Source: Symsagittifera roscoffensis (taxonomy: Eukaryota > Xenacoelomorpha > Acoela > Convolutidae). From it: 64,000 nucleotides of DNA. Position 1 is the first letter of the stretch. Every line of letters starts with the position of its first letter. Where the stretch lies: NCBI RefSeq assembly GCF_963678635.1, contig NC_087069.1, positions 11,843,186 through 11,907,185 on the forward strand. Direction: 5' to 3'. The translations under genes and the position numbers were made by a program. The notes under the pieces are model-generated. The model made no database searches, was not told the DNA's origin, and worked only from the letters and a program-made list of their open reading frames with translations. Below, one piece after another: positions 1-13,081 of this stretch.

Positions 1-1520
1 TTTTATTACGTTGTGGTAAGGCGGAAGGTTCTGGGAGTACTAAGTTTTTGATTTTGGACTTTATTTTTCTGAAATATGTCTTTTTTGTGTTCATCCTTGA
101 TGCGAGTTTTTGTGGTACAAATTTTTTCATTTCTTAGGACAATGTGTGGCTAGTAAAGTCATCTTGATGTCTTTATTGTTGTTCCATTCATCAATTCTAC
201 TTTAAGTTTTTCCATTCTTGGTGTCTGGCTGATATTAAAATTTTGATTTGCTCACTTTGATATATTTATTCAATTCTAATGGGGTAGTGGTCTTTGCACT
301 AGCGAATTGGCACTGGAGTGTTTTTGTCTCAGTAAAGTTATCACAAATTGGTAGTTTCCACTAGCTTCTGGTCCTGGCTTCTGAATGTTTCTTCAGTTTT
401 GACAACCAAAAAATACACAGCGACAATTTTTCAGGGTTGTTAATGTGTTAATGCGTTTTGGGCATGCTGACGGTTCATGGGAGTACTATGTTTCAGAATT
501 TAGTCTTTATGTTTCTGAAATATGTCATTTTTTGTGTTTGTTCTTGATGCGATCTTTTGTGGTACAAGTTTTTAATTTTTCAGGACAGTACATGGCTAGT
601 CAAGAAATCTTGATGTGTTCATTGTTGCTCCAATGATCGGTTTTACTGTGTTAGCGATCGTTGCAGAAGCGGATTTGCTCTGTGGTATTTTTTTGTCCGA
701 AAAAAGTTAGCGTCCCAATTTGTCAGTTTCCACTTGCTTCTGGTCTTGGCTACTGAATGTTTCTTCAGTTTTGAAATCTTTGAAAAACACAGCGACGTTT
801 TTTTGGGTTGTTAATGCGTTGTGGTAATAATGAAGGTTCATGGGAGTACTAAGTTTTTGATTTTGGACTTTATATTTCTGAAAAATGTCATTTTTTTGTT
901 CATCCTTGATGCGATTTTTTGTGGTACAATTTTTATCATTTTTCAGGTTATTGTGTGGCTAGTGAAGTCGTCTTGATGTTTTTTTTGTTGTTCCATTCAT
1001 CAACTCTACTGAGTTAGCGCTCGTTGCAGTAGCGAATTTGCGCTGTGGTGGTTTTTTGTTCGAAAAAATTGTCGAAACAAATTGGTAGTTTCCACTAGCT
1101 TCTGGTCTTGGCTACTAGATGTTTTGTCAGTTTTGACATCATTGAAAAACACAGCGACGTTTTTTTGGGTTGTTGATGCGTTGTGGTAATAATTAAGGTT
1201 CATGGGAGTACTAAGTTTTAGCTTTTGATCTTATTTTTTTGAAATATGCGTTTTTTTGTGTTCATCCTTGATGCGATTTTTTATGGTCTAAATTTTTTCA
1301 ATTTTCAGGACAGTGTGTGGCTAGTTAGTTCATCTTGATGTGTTCATTAATGTTCCCTTCATCAGTTCTACTGGGTTAGCGATCGCTGCAGAAGCAAGTT
1401 TGCACTGAGGTGATTTTTTGTTCGAAAAAAATTGCGGTCACACTACTGGCAGTTTTTGGTCTTTACTACCAGACATTTCTTGAGTTTTCTCAAATTTGAA
1501 AGACAGAGCTGTCTTTTTGG
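1..1520. repeat. Diverged edge of satellite, mainly A-type monomers
   Basis: From about 430 to 1,520, A-type monomers of ~360 bp follow one another (starts near 437, 810 and 1175) with no B half between them. They are more diverged than the units further in. Bases 1-201 are A and then jump into B sequence. This is the usual look of a satellite margin, although the array continues beyond the window to the left. Confidence 0.75.
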
Positions 1521-3300
1521 GTTGATAATGCCTTGCTTACTTGTAAATGGTACCTGGGAGTGCTAAATAGTTGATTTCAGTTTTTTTTTCTGTGGAATCA
1601 TGTCTTTTATGTGTCTATCATGGATGCGGTTTTTCTTGTTACAAGTTTTTCCATTTTGATCACTTATCATTTTGATGTGCTCATTGTTATTCATTTATTC
1701 AATTCTACTGGGGTAGTGGTCGTTGCACAAGCAAATTTGTGCTGGAGTGATTTTTTCTCAATATAGTTGTCACAAATTGGTAGTTTCCACTAGCTTCTAG
1801 TCTTGGCTACTGAATGTTTCTTCAGTTTTGACATCTTTGAACTACACAGCGACGTTTTTTTTTGGTTTTTTATTGCTTGTGGTAATGCTGAAGGTACATG
1901 GGAGAATTATTTTTTTTTATTTTGGACTGAATAATTCTGAAGTTTGACTTTTTTGTGTTCATCCTTGATGCGAGTTTTTGTGGTAGAAATTTTTTCATTT
2001 CTTAGGACAATGTGTGGCTAGTAAAGTCATCTTGATGTCTTCATTGTTGTTCCATTCACCAATTCTACTGGGTTAGCGATCGTTGCAGAAGCGGTTTCGC
2101 TCTGTGGTGATTTTTTAGTCGACAAAAACTGCCGTCACAGTACTGGCAGTTTTTCTTCATTTTGGTCTTTACCACCAGACAGTCCTTCAGTTTTCTCCAA
2201 TTTGAAAAGAGAGCTGCCGTTTTGGGTTGATAATGCCTTGTTTACTTGTTGATGGTACCTAGCAGTGCTTAATTTTGATTTCAGTTTTTTTCTGTGGAAT
2301 CATATCTTTTTATGTGTCTATCAGTGATGCCATTTTTCTCGTTACAAGTTTTTCCATTTCTGATCACAATCTCTGGCTGATATTACCATTATGATGTGCT
2401 GAGTTTGATTCATTTGTTCAATTTTATTGGGGTAGTGTTCGTTGCACTAGCGAATTTGCGCTGGAGTGTTTTTGTCTCAATAAAGTCGTCACAAATTGGT
2501 AGTTTCCACTAGCTCTGGTCTTGGCTACTGAATGATTCTTTAGTTTTGACATCTTTGAAATAGACAGCGACGCGTTTTTGGTTTGTTAATGCGTTTTGGT
2601 AATGCTGAAGGTTTATAGGAAAACTAGTTTTTTGATTTTGGACTTTATATTTCTGAAATATGTCTTTTTTTTTGTTCATCCTTGATGCCATTTTTTGTTG
2701 TACAATTTTTTTTCATTTTTCACGACAGTGTTTGGCTAGTAAAGTCATCTTGATGTCTTCATTGTTGTTCCACTCATCAATTCTACTGGGATAGCGATCG
2801 TTCCAGAAGCGATATTGCACTGTGGTGATTTTTTGTTCGAAAAAAATTGCGGTCACACTACTGGCAGTTTTTTTTTTGGTATTTACTACCAGACATTCCT
2901 TGAGTTTTCTCAAATTTGAAAGACAGGGCTGCTTTTTTGTGTTGATAATGCCTTGTTTACTTGTTGATGGTACCTAGCAGTGCTTAATTTGGATTTCAGT
3001 TTTTTTCTGTGGAATGATATCTTTTTATGTGTCTATCAGTGATCCGATTTTTCTCGTTGCAAGTTTTTCCATTTCTGATCACAATGTCTGGCTGATATTA
3101 TCATTAAGATGCGCTTAGTTTGATTCAATTATTCAATTTTACTGGGGTGGTGGTCGTTGCACTAGCAAATTTGCGCTGGAGTGTTTTTGTCTCAATGAAT
3201 TGTCACAAATTGGTAGTTTCCCTAGCTTCTGGTCTTGGCTACTGAATAATTCTTCAGTTTTGACATCTTTGAAAAAAAAGACGGCGACGCTTTTTTGGTT

Positions 3301-3501
3301 TTTTATTACGTTGTGGTAAGGCGGAAGGTTCTGGGAGTACTAAGTTTTTGATTTTGGACTTTATTTTTCTGAAATATGTCTTTTTTGTGTTCATCCTTGA
3401 TGCGAGTTTTTGTGGTACAAATTTTTTCATTTCTTAGGACAATGTGTGGCTAGTAAAGTCATCTTGATGTCTTTATTGTTGTTCCATTCATCAATTCTAC
3501 T
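3301..3501. repeat. Exact copy of window bases 1-201
   Basis: Bases 3301-3501 read the same as bases 1-201, with divergence starting directly after 'tcaattctac'. Other A halves differ from these by several substitutions, so this is a recent copy or an assembly product. Confidence 0.85.
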
Positions 3502-3689
3502 GGGTTACCGATCGCTGCAGAAGCGGTTTTGCTCTGTTGTGATTTTTTCGTCGAAAAAAACTGCCCTCACAGTACTGGCAGTTTTTCTTCTTTTTGTTTT
3601 ATACTACCAGACAGTCCTTGAGATTTCTCCAATTTGAAAAAAAGAGCTGCCGTTTTGGGTTGATAATGCCTTGTTTACGTGTTGATGGT

Positions 3690-5165
3690 ACCTAGCAGTG
3701 GTTAATTTTGATTTCAGTTTTTTTCTGTGGAATCATATCTTTTTATGTGTCTATCAGTGATCCGATTTTTCTTGTTGCAAGTTTTTCCATTTCTGATCAC
3801 CATGTCTGGCTGATATTACCATTATGATGTGCTCAGTTTGATTCATTTGTTCAATTTTATTGGGGTGGTGGTCGTTGCACTAGCGAATTTGCGCTGGAGT
3901 ATTTTTGTCTCAATAAAGTTGTCACGAATTGGTAGTTTCAACGAGCTCTGGTCTTGGCTACTGAATGATTCTTCAGTTTTGACACCTTTAAAATAGACAG
4001 CGACGCTTTTTTTGGTTTGTTAATTTGTTGTGGTAATGCTAAAAGTTCATGGGAGTACTAAGTTTTTGATTTTGGACTTTATATTTCTGAAATATGTCTT
4101 TTTTGTGTTCATCCTTGATGCGAGTTTTTGTGGTACCAATTTTTTCATTTCTTCGGACAATGTGTGGCTAGTAAAGTCATCTTGATGTCTTCATTGTTGT
4201 TCCATTCATCAATTCTACTGGGTTAGCGATCGCTGCAGAAGCGGTTTTGCTCTGTGGGGATTTTTAGTCGAAAAAACTGCCCTCACAGTACTGGCAGTTT
4301 TTCTTCTTTTTGGTTTATACTACCAGACAGTCCTTGAGTTTTCTTCAATTTGAAAAAGAGAGCTGCCGTGTTGGGTTGATAATGCCTTGTTTACTTGTTG
4401 ATGGTACCTAGCAGTGCTTAATTTTGATTTCAGTTTTTTTCTGTGGAATCATATCTTTTTATGTGTCTATCAGTGATCCGATTTTTCTCGTTGCAAGTTT
4501 TTCCATTTCTGATCACCATGTCTGGCTGATATTACCATTATGATGTGCTCAGTTTGATTCATTTGTTCAATTTTATTGGGGTGGTGGTCGTTGCACTAGC
4601 GAATTTGCGCTGGAGTATTTTTGTCTCAATAAAGTTGTCACGAATTGGTAGTTTCAACGAGCTCTGGTCTTGGCTACTGAATGATTCTTCAGTTTTGACA
4701 CCTTTAAAATAGACAGCGACGCTTTTTTTGGTTTGTTAATTTGTTGTGGTAATGCTAAAAGTTCATGGGAGTACTAAGTTTTTGATTTTGGACTTTATAT
4801 TTCTGAAATATGTCTTTTTTGTGTTCATCCTTGATGCGAGTTTTTGTGGTACCAATTTTTTCATTTCTTCGGACAATGTGTGGCTAGTAAAGTCATCTTG
4901 ATGTCTTCATTGTTGTTCCATTCATCAATTCTACTGGGTTAGCGATCGCCGCAGAAGCGGTTTTGCTCTGTGGGGATTTTTAGTCGAAAAAAACTGCCCT
5001 CACAGTACTGGCAGTTTTTCTTCTTTTTGGTTTATACTACCAGACAGTCCTTGAGTTTTCTTCAATTTGAAAAAAAGAGCTGCCGTGTTGGGTTGATAAT
5101 GCCTTGTTTACTTGTTGATGGTACCTAGCAGTGCTTAATTTTGATTTCAGTTTTTTCTGTGGAAT
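3690..5165. repeat. Recent tandem duplication of one 716 bp unit
   Basis: About 3,690-4,450 and 4,406-5,165 are nearly identical at an offset of 716 bp. Rare variants are shared: 'gttaatttgttgtggtaatg' for the usual 'gcgttg', the 'gacacctttaaaatag' variant and 'cttcggacaatgtg'. This marks a young unequal crossover. Confidence 0.8.
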
Positions 5166-6179
5166 CATATCTTTTTATGTGTCTATCAGTGATGCGGTTT
5201 TTCTCGTTACGAGTTTTTCCATTTTTCATCACAGTCAGTGTCTGGCTGATATTATCATTTCGTTGTGCTCATTTTTCTTCATTTATTCAATTTTATTGGG
5301 GTAGTGGCCGTTACACTAGCGAATTTGCGCTGGAGTGTTTTTGTCTCAATAAAGTTGTCACAAATTGGTAGTTTCAACAAGCTCTGGTCTTGGCTACTGA
5401 ATGATTCTTCAGTTTTGACATCTTCAAAATAGACAGCGACGCTTTTTTTGGTTTGTTAATGCGTTGTGGTAATGCTAAAGATTCATGGGAGTACTAAGTT
5501 TTTGATTTTGGACTTTATATTTCTGAAATATGTCTTTTTTGTGTTCATCCTTGATGCGAGTTTTTCTGGTACCAATTTTTCATTTTTTTAGGACAATGTG
5601 TGGCTAGTAAAGTCATCTTGATGTCTTCATTGTTGTTCCATTCATCAATTCTACTGGGTTAGCAATCGCTGCAGAAGCGGTTTTGCTCTGTGGTGATTTT
5701 TTAGTAAAAAAAAACTGCCCTCACAGTACTGGCAGTTTTTCTTCTTTTTGGTTTATACTACCAGACAGTCCTTGAGTTTTCTCCAATTTGAAAAAGCGAG
5801 CTGCCGTTTTGTGTTGATAATGCCTTGTTTACTTGTTGATGGTACCTAGCAGTGCTTAATTTTGATTTCAGTTTTTTTCTGTGGAATCTTATCTTTTTAT
5901 GTGTCTATCAGTGATCCGATTTTTCTCGTTGCAAGTTTTTCCATTTCTGATCACAATGTCTGGCTGATATTACCCTTATGATGTGCTCAGTTTGATTCAT
6001 TTGTTCAATTTTATTGGGGTGGTGGTCGTTGCACTAGCGAATTTGCGCTGGAGTGTTTTTGTCTCAATAAAGTTGTCACAAATTGGTAGTTTCAACAAGC
6101 TCTGGTCTTGGCTACTGAATGATTCTTCAGTTTTGACATCTTTAAAATAGACAGCGACGCTTTTTTTGGTTTGTTAATG

Positions 6180-9100
6180 CGTTGTGTTAATGCTAAAGGT
6201 TCATGGGAGTACTAAGTTTTTGATTTTGGTTTTTATATTTCTGAAATATGTCTTTTTTGTGTTCATCCTTGATGCGAGTTTTTGTGGTACCAATTTTTTC
6301 ATTTTTTAGGACAATGTGTGGCTAGTAAAGTCATCTTGATGTCTTCATTGTTATTCCATTCATCAATTCTACTGGGTTAGCGATCGCTGCAGAAACGGTT
6401 TTGCTCTGTGGTGATTTTTTAGTCGAAAAAAACTGCCCTCACAGTACTGGCAATTTTTTTTTGGGTTATACTACCAGACAGTCCCTGAGTTTTCTTCAAT
6501 TTGAAAGAGAGAGCTGCCGTTTTGGGTTGATAATGCCTTCTTTACTTGTTGATGGTACCTAGCAGTGCTTAATTTTGATTTCAGTTTTTTCTGTGGAATC
6601 AGATCTTTTTATGTGTCTATCAGTGATCCGATTTTTCTCGTTGCAAATTTTTCCATTTCTGATCACAATGTCTGGCTGATATTATCCTTATGATGTGCTC
6701 AGTTTGATTCATTTGTTCAATTTTATTGGGGTGGTGGTCGTTGCACTAGCGAATTTGCGGTGGAGTGTTTTTGTCTCAATAAAGTTGTCGCAAATTGGTA
6801 GTTTCAACTAGCTTCTGGTCCTGGCTACTGAATGATTGTTCAGTTTTGACATCTTTGAAAAAGACGGCGACGCTTTTTTGGTTTGTTAATGCGTTGTGGT
6901 AATGCTAAAGGTTCATGGGAGTACTAAGTTTTTGATTTTGGACTTTATATTTCTGAAATATGTCTTTTTTGTGTTCATCCTTGATGCGAGTTTTTGTGGT
7001 ACCATTTTTTTCATTTTTTTAGGGCAATGTGTGGCTAGTAAAGTCATCTTGATATCTTCATTTTGTTCCATTCATCAATTCTACTGGTTTAGCGGTCGCT
7101 GCAGAAGCGGTTTTGCTCTGTGGTGATTTTTTAGTCGAAAAAAACTGCCCTCACAGTACTGGCAATTTTTTTTTTGGGTTATACTACCAGACAGTCCTTG
7201 AGTTTTCTTCAATTTGAAAAAGAGAGCTGCCGTTTCGGGTTGATAATGCCTTCTTTACTTGTTGATGGTACCTAGCAGTGCTTAATTTTGATTTCAGTTT
7301 TTTCTGTGGAATCAGATCTTTTTATGTGTCTATCAGTGATCCGATTTTTCTCGTTGCAAATTTTTCCATTTCTGATCACAATGTCTGGCTGATATTATCC
7401 TTATGATGTGCTCAGTTTGATTCATTTGTTCAATTTCATTGGGGTGGTGGTCGTTGCACTAGCGAATTTGCGGTGGAGTGTTTTTGTCTCAATAAAGTTG
7501 TCGCAAATTGATAGTTTCAACTAGCTTCTGGTCCTGGCTACTGAATGATTGTTCAGTTTTGACATCTTTGAAAAAGACGGCGACGCTTTTTTGGTTTGTT
7601 AATGCGTTGTGGTAATGCTAAAGGTTCATGGGAGTACTAAGTTTTTGATTTTGGACTTTATATTTCTGAAATATGTCTTTTTTGTGTTCATCCTTGATGC
7701 GAGTTTTTGTGGTACCATTTTTTTCATTTTTTTTAGGGCAATGTGTGGCTAGTAAAGTCATCTTGATATCTTCATTGTGTTCCATTCATCAATTCTACTG
7801 GGTTAGCGATCGCTGCAGAAACGGTTTTGGTCTGTGGTGATTTTTTAGTCGAAAAAAACTGCCCTCACAGTACTGGCAATTTTTTTTTTGGGTTATACCA
7901 CCAGACAGTCCTTGAGTTTTCTTCAATTTGAAAAAGAGAGCTGCCGTTTTGGGTTGATAATGCCTTCTTTACTTGTTGATGGTACCTAGCAGTGCTTAAT
8001 TTTGATTTCAGTTTTTTCTGTGGAATGAGATCTTTTTATGTGTCTATCAGTGATCCGATTTTTCTCGTTGCAAATTTTTCCATTTCTGATCACAATGTCT
8101 GGCGGATATTATCCTTATGATGTGCTCAGTTTGATTCATTTGTTCAATTACATTGGGGTGGTGGTCGTTGCACTAGCGAATTTGCGGTGGAGTGTTTTTG
8201 TCTCAATAAAGTTGTCGCAAATTGGTAGTTTCAACTAGCTTCCGGTCCTGGCTACTGAATGATTGTTCAGTTTTGACATCTTTGAAAATGACGGCGACGC
8301 TTTTTTGGTTTGTTAATTCGTTGTGGTAATGCTAAAGGTTCATGGGAGTACTAAGTTTTTGATTTTGGACTTTATATTTCTGAAATATGTCTTTTTTGTG
8401 TTCATCCTTGATGCGAGTTTTTGTGGTACCATTTTTTTCATTTTTTTAGGGCAATGTGTGGCTAGTAAAGTCATCTTGATATCTTCATTTTGTTCCATTC
8501 ATCAATTCTACTGGGTTAGCGATCGCTGCAGAAGCGGTTTTGCTCTGTGGTGATTTTTTAGTCGAAAAAAACTGCCCTCACAGTACTGGCAATTTTTTTT
8601 TTGGGTTATACTACCAGACAGTCCTTGAGTTTTCTTCAATTTGAAAAAGAGAGCTGCCGTTTTGGGTTGATAATGCCTTCTTTACTTGTTGATGATACCT
8701 AGCAGTGCTTAATTTTGATTTCAGTTTTTTCTGTGCAATCAGATCTTTTTATGTGTCTATCAGTGATCCGATTTTTCCCGTTGCAAATTTTTCCATTTCT
8801 GATCACAATGTCTGGCTGATATTATCCTTATGATGTTCTCAGTTTGATTCATTTGTTCAATTTTATTGGGGTGGTGGTCGTTGCACTAGCGAATTTGCGG
8901 TGGAGTGTTTTTGTCTCAATAAAGTTGTCGCAAATTGGTAGTTTCAACTAGCTTCTGGTCCTGGCTACTGAATGATTGTTCAGTTTTGACATCTTTGAAA
9001 AAGACGGCGACGCTTTTTTGGTTTGTTAATGCGTTGTGGTAACGCTAAAAGTTCATGGGAGTACTAAGTTTTTGATTTTGGACTTTATATTTCTGAAATA

Positions 9101-9740
9101 TGTCTTTTTTGTGTTCATCCTTGATGCGAGTTTTTGTGGTACCATTTTTTTCATTTTTTTAGGGCAATGTGTGGCTAGTAAAGTCATCTTGATATCTTCA
9201 TTTTGTTCCATTCATCAATTCTACTGGGTTAGCGGTCGCTGCAGAAACGGTTTTGCTCTGTGGTGATTTTTTAGTCGAAAAAAACTGCCCTCACAGTACT
9301 GGCAATTTTTTTTTTGGGTTATACTACCAGACAGTCCTTGAGTTTTCTTCAATTTGAAAAAGAGAGCTGCCGTTTTGGGTTGATAATGCCTTCTTTACTT
9401 GTTGATGGTACCTAGCAGTGCTTAATTTTGATTTCAGTTTTTTCTGTGGAATCAGATCTTTTTATGTGTCTATCAGTGATCCGATTTTTCTCGTTGCAAA
9501 TTTTTCCATTTCTGATCACAATGTCTGGCTGATATTATCCTTATGATGTGCTCAGTTTGATTCATTTGTTCAATTTTATTAGGGTGGTGGTCGTTGCACT
9601 AGCGAATTTGCGGTGGAGTGTTTTTGTCTCAATAAAGTTGTCGCAAATGGGTAGTTTCAACTAGCTTCTGGTCCTGGCTACTGAATGATTGTTCAGTTTT
9701 GACATCTTTGAAAAAGACGGCGACGCTTTTTTGGTTTGTT
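6180..9740. repeat. Homogeneous satellite core
   Basis: Five successive 713 bp dimers (starts near 6178, 6891, 7604, 8318 and 9031) share private variants such as 'ggcaattttttttt', 'tgatattatccttatg' and 'aatttgcggtggag', and differ at only a few sites. This is the most recently homogenised part of the array. Confidence 0.85.
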
Positions 9741-10589
9741 AATACGTTGTGGTAAGGCTAAAGGTTCATGGGAGTACTATGTTTTTGATTTTGGACTTTA
9801 TATTTCTGAAATATGTCTTTTTTGTTTTCATCCTTGATGCGAGTTTTTGTGGTACAAGTTTTCCATTTCTGATCACAATGTCTGGCTGATATTACCCTTA
9901 TGATGTGCTCAGTTTGATTCATTTGTTCAATTTTATTGGGGTGGTGGTCGTTGCACTAGCGAATTTTCGCTGGAGTGTTTTTGTCTCAAAAAGTTGTCAC
10001 AAATTGGTAGTTTCAACTAGCTCTGGTCTTGGCTACTGAATGATTCTTCAGTTTTGACATCTTTAAAATAGACAGCGACGCTTTTTTTGGTTTATTAATG
10101 CGTTGTGGTAATGCTAAAGGTTCATGGGAGTACTAAGTTTTTGATTTTGGACTTTATATTTCTGAAATATGTCTTTTTTGTGTTCATCCTTGATGCGAGT
10201 TTTTGTGGTACCATTTTTTTCATTTTTTTAGGGCAATGTGGGGCTAGTAAAGTCATCTTGATATCTTCATTTTGTTCCATTCATCAATTCTACTGGGTTA
10301 GCGATCACTGCAGAAGCGGTTTTGCTCTGTGGTGATTTTTTAGTCGAAAAAAACTGCCCTCACAGTACTGGCAGTTTTTCTTCTTTTTGGTTTATACTAC
10401 CAGACAGTCCTTGAGTTTTCTCCAATTTGAAAAAGAGAGCTGCCGTTTTGGTTTGATAATGCCTTGTTTACTTGTTGATGGTACCTAGCAGTGCTTAATT
10501 TTGATTTCAGTTTTTTTTCTGTGGAATCATATCTTTTTATGTGTCTATCAGTGATCCGATTTTTCTCGTTGCAAGTTTTTCCATTTCTG

Positions 10590-12046
10590 ATCACAATGTC
10601 TGAAATATTTCTGAAAATGTTATATTTCTGTTATATTTCTGAAACATGTCTACTTTTTTTGTTCATCCTTCATGCGATTTTTTGTGGTACAATTTTTTTC
10701 ATTTTTCACGACAGTGTGTGGCTAGTAAAGTCATCTTGATGTCTTCATTGTTGTTCCATTCATCAATTATACTGGGTTAGCGATCGTTGCAGAAGCGATT
10801 TTGCACTGTGCTGATTTTTTGCTCGAAAAAATTGCCGTCACAGTACTGGCAAGTTTTCTTTCTTTTTGGTCTTTACTACCAGACATTCCTTAAGTTTTCT
10901 CAAATTTGAAACACAGAGCTGCCTTTTTGGGTAGATAATGCCTTGTTTACTTGTTGATGGTACCTGAAAGTGCTTAATTATTAATTTCAGTTTTTTTTCT
11001 GTGGAATCATATCTTTTTATGTGTTTATCAGTGATGCGGTTTTTCTCGTTACAAGTTTTTCCATTTTTGATGTGTCTGGTTCATATAATCCTTTTGATTT
11101 GCTCAGTTTTATTCATTTCTTCAATTTTACTGGGGTAGTGGTCGTTGCACTAGCGAATTTGCGCTGGAGTGTTTTTGTCTCACTAAAGTTGTCACAAATT
11201 TGTAGTTTCCACTAGCTTCTGGTCTTGGCTACTGAATAATTCTTCAGTTTTGACATCTTTGAATAAAACAGCGACAATTGTTAAGGCGTTGTGGTAATGC
11301 TGAAGGTTCATGGGAGTGCTAAGTTTATAATTTTGGACTTCAGGTTTCTGAAATATGCCTTTTTTTGTGTTCATCCTTGAGGCGATTTTTTGTTTCGTTT
11401 TTCGTGACATTTTGTGGCTAGTTAAGTCAATTTGATACTCCTTGTTATTCTGTTTATCAGTTTTACTGGGTTAGTGATTGTTGCAGAAGCGGATTTCCTT
11501 TGCGTCTATCAGTGATGCGGTTTTTCTCGTTACAAGTTTTTACTTTTTTGACCACAGTGTCTTGCTGATATTATCATTTCGATGTGCTCATTTTTATTCA
11601 CGGGTAGTGGTCGTTACACTTGCGGTTTTGCTCTTGAGTGTTTTTTCTCAATAAAGCTATCACAAATTGGTAGTTTGCACTAGCTTCTGGTCCTGGCTTC
11701 TGAATGTTTCTTCAGTTTTGACAACCAAAAAAACACACAGCTACAATTTTTTAGGGTTGTGTATGTGTTGATGCGTTTTAGGCATGCTGTTGGTTCATGG
11801 GAGTGCTAAGTTTCAAATTTCGGTCTTTATGTTTCTGAAATATGTCATTTTTTGTGGTTGTTCTTGATGCGATCTTTTGTGGTACAAATATTTTATTTTT
11901 CAGGACAGTGTGTGGCTAGTTCAGTCATCTTGATGTATTCATTGTTGTTATTTTCATCAAGTCTACTGATTTAACGATCGTTGCAGAAGCGAATTTGCGC
12001 TGTGGTGATTTTTTTGTCCGAAAAATGTCGTCACAAATTGGTAGTT
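10590..12046. repeat. Degraded right margin of satellite
   Basis: Units become irregular. There is a B-to-A jump near 10,600 with stuttered 'atatttctg', a shortened A near 11,280, an A-to-B jump near 11,500, and A-type sequence until homology stops after 'ttggtagtttc' at about 12,046. Confidence 0.75.
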
Positions 12047-13080
12047 TCTTTGTGGTAAACTACCAAAATTTCTTTAAAAACACAAAATTGTTGATGTCGT
12101 ATGAAAAACAAAAACTCAAAATGGTGAATCTTAGGTTTCGACGTCGGAAATAAGTCATATAGTTTAATGTCATTTTTCAGACTTGAAACCAAGTTGGGAA
12201 TTATGTGATAACTCTTTCTTTTCAATTAGCCCGATAACAATTTACTGTTATAACTAATACACCGGCTTCATTGTTGTTTTCAAATAATAAAAGCTCAATT
12301 GTACAATCTGACCTATGCAGAAATGTCAACTTTCAAGGCCACCATCGGAATCCTATATGAGATGACTTGATTTTTTTGCATTTGTGTAGATCTGAATTTG
12401 GATCAGAAATCATATCAATGAACATTAATTAAGTATAAGTTGAGTATTTTCTGTTTTCTCGCACTTGAAAATTTTTTTTTTAATAGGAAATGAAATTATG
12501 CTGATGACAGAACTTGCATGAGCTTGCGGACCACAACTGGAGTATATATGCTTGGAGAATGTTTCAATCAGGAAAACAGGTTTTTTGGCGTTTGAGACAA
12601 CTCCTCCCTTATGGTTTTGGTTCATCTAGGAGTAGGCTTAGGAAATTTTTGCTCTCTAAAGAGTTGAAGAGATTTGCCTACAGAAAATGAAGATTTTGAG
12701 GTTCCAACATCTAAAGTCCTCTAATTTTTCTAGGGGTTCTCTTCTCTGTTCAGAGATTGCACGTCTTATGGGTAAGTTTAAACGCTAATTGAGCCTCATT
12801 TGAGTTTTCAAAAAATGCTTATCTTACAATTTCCATAAAGAAAAATTGCTTATCGTACTTTTTCAATATATAAAAAAATGCTTGTCTTACAATTTCCAGT
12901 TATGATAAAATGCTTATCTATCTACAAACTACGCTAAGATGCAGTTGAAATACTATCTACAATTTAAAAAAAGTGCTTAACCGTTCTCAAATCAAGCAAG
13001 ATTATTTTCGATGTCTTGACCAAAAGCAATGTGCGCGACTTTTTTCAAATGCTCGAGCAAATTAACCACTGAAAAACATG
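12047..13080. other. Non-coding AT-rich stretch after the satellite
   Basis: No convincing gene. Only short chance frames are present. At 12,815-12,918 it carries three degenerate repeats of 'tgcttatcttacaatttcc', listed separately. Confidence 0.6.
12815..12918. repeat. Remnant of TGCTTATC-TACAATTTCC repeats
   Basis: Four imperfect units ('atgcttatcttacaatttcc', 'ttgcttatcgtacttttt', 'atgcttgtcttacaatttcc', 'atgcttatct') match the internal repeats of the CCCGGGTTGA-ended elements at 37.9 and 49.7 kb. No CCCGGG end is visible here, so it is probably a decayed fragment. Confidence 0.5.
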
Positions 13081-13081
13081 T

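Larger units (their letters stand above)
1..12046. repeat. Satellite array with ~715 bp two-part unit
   Basis: Tandem array read directly from the sequence. The unit is about 713-718 bp and has two related halves of about 357 bp. Half A starts near 'ttaatgcgttgtggtaatgc' and half B near 'gataatgccttgtttacttg'. B-starts fall at about 1521, 2227, 2941, 3659, 4376, 5093, 5812, 6527, 7240, 7952, 8669, 9381 and 10455. The halves align along their length: A 'ctgggttagcgatcgctgc' corresponds to B 'ttggggtggtggtcgttgc'. That makes this a dimeric higher-order repeat. The array is cut by the window start and fades at about 12,046 into unique sequence. Open frames of 60-80 codons inside it are copies of the repeat and not genes. 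Confidence 0.95.

Noticed and set aside
3410..10739. Open frames of 66-82 codons with very similar proteins at 6.9, 8.3, 9.0 and 10.1 kb
   Set aside because: They are the same stretch of satellite unit read repeatedly. Hydrophobicity comes from T-rich DNA, and frames vanish in other copies.
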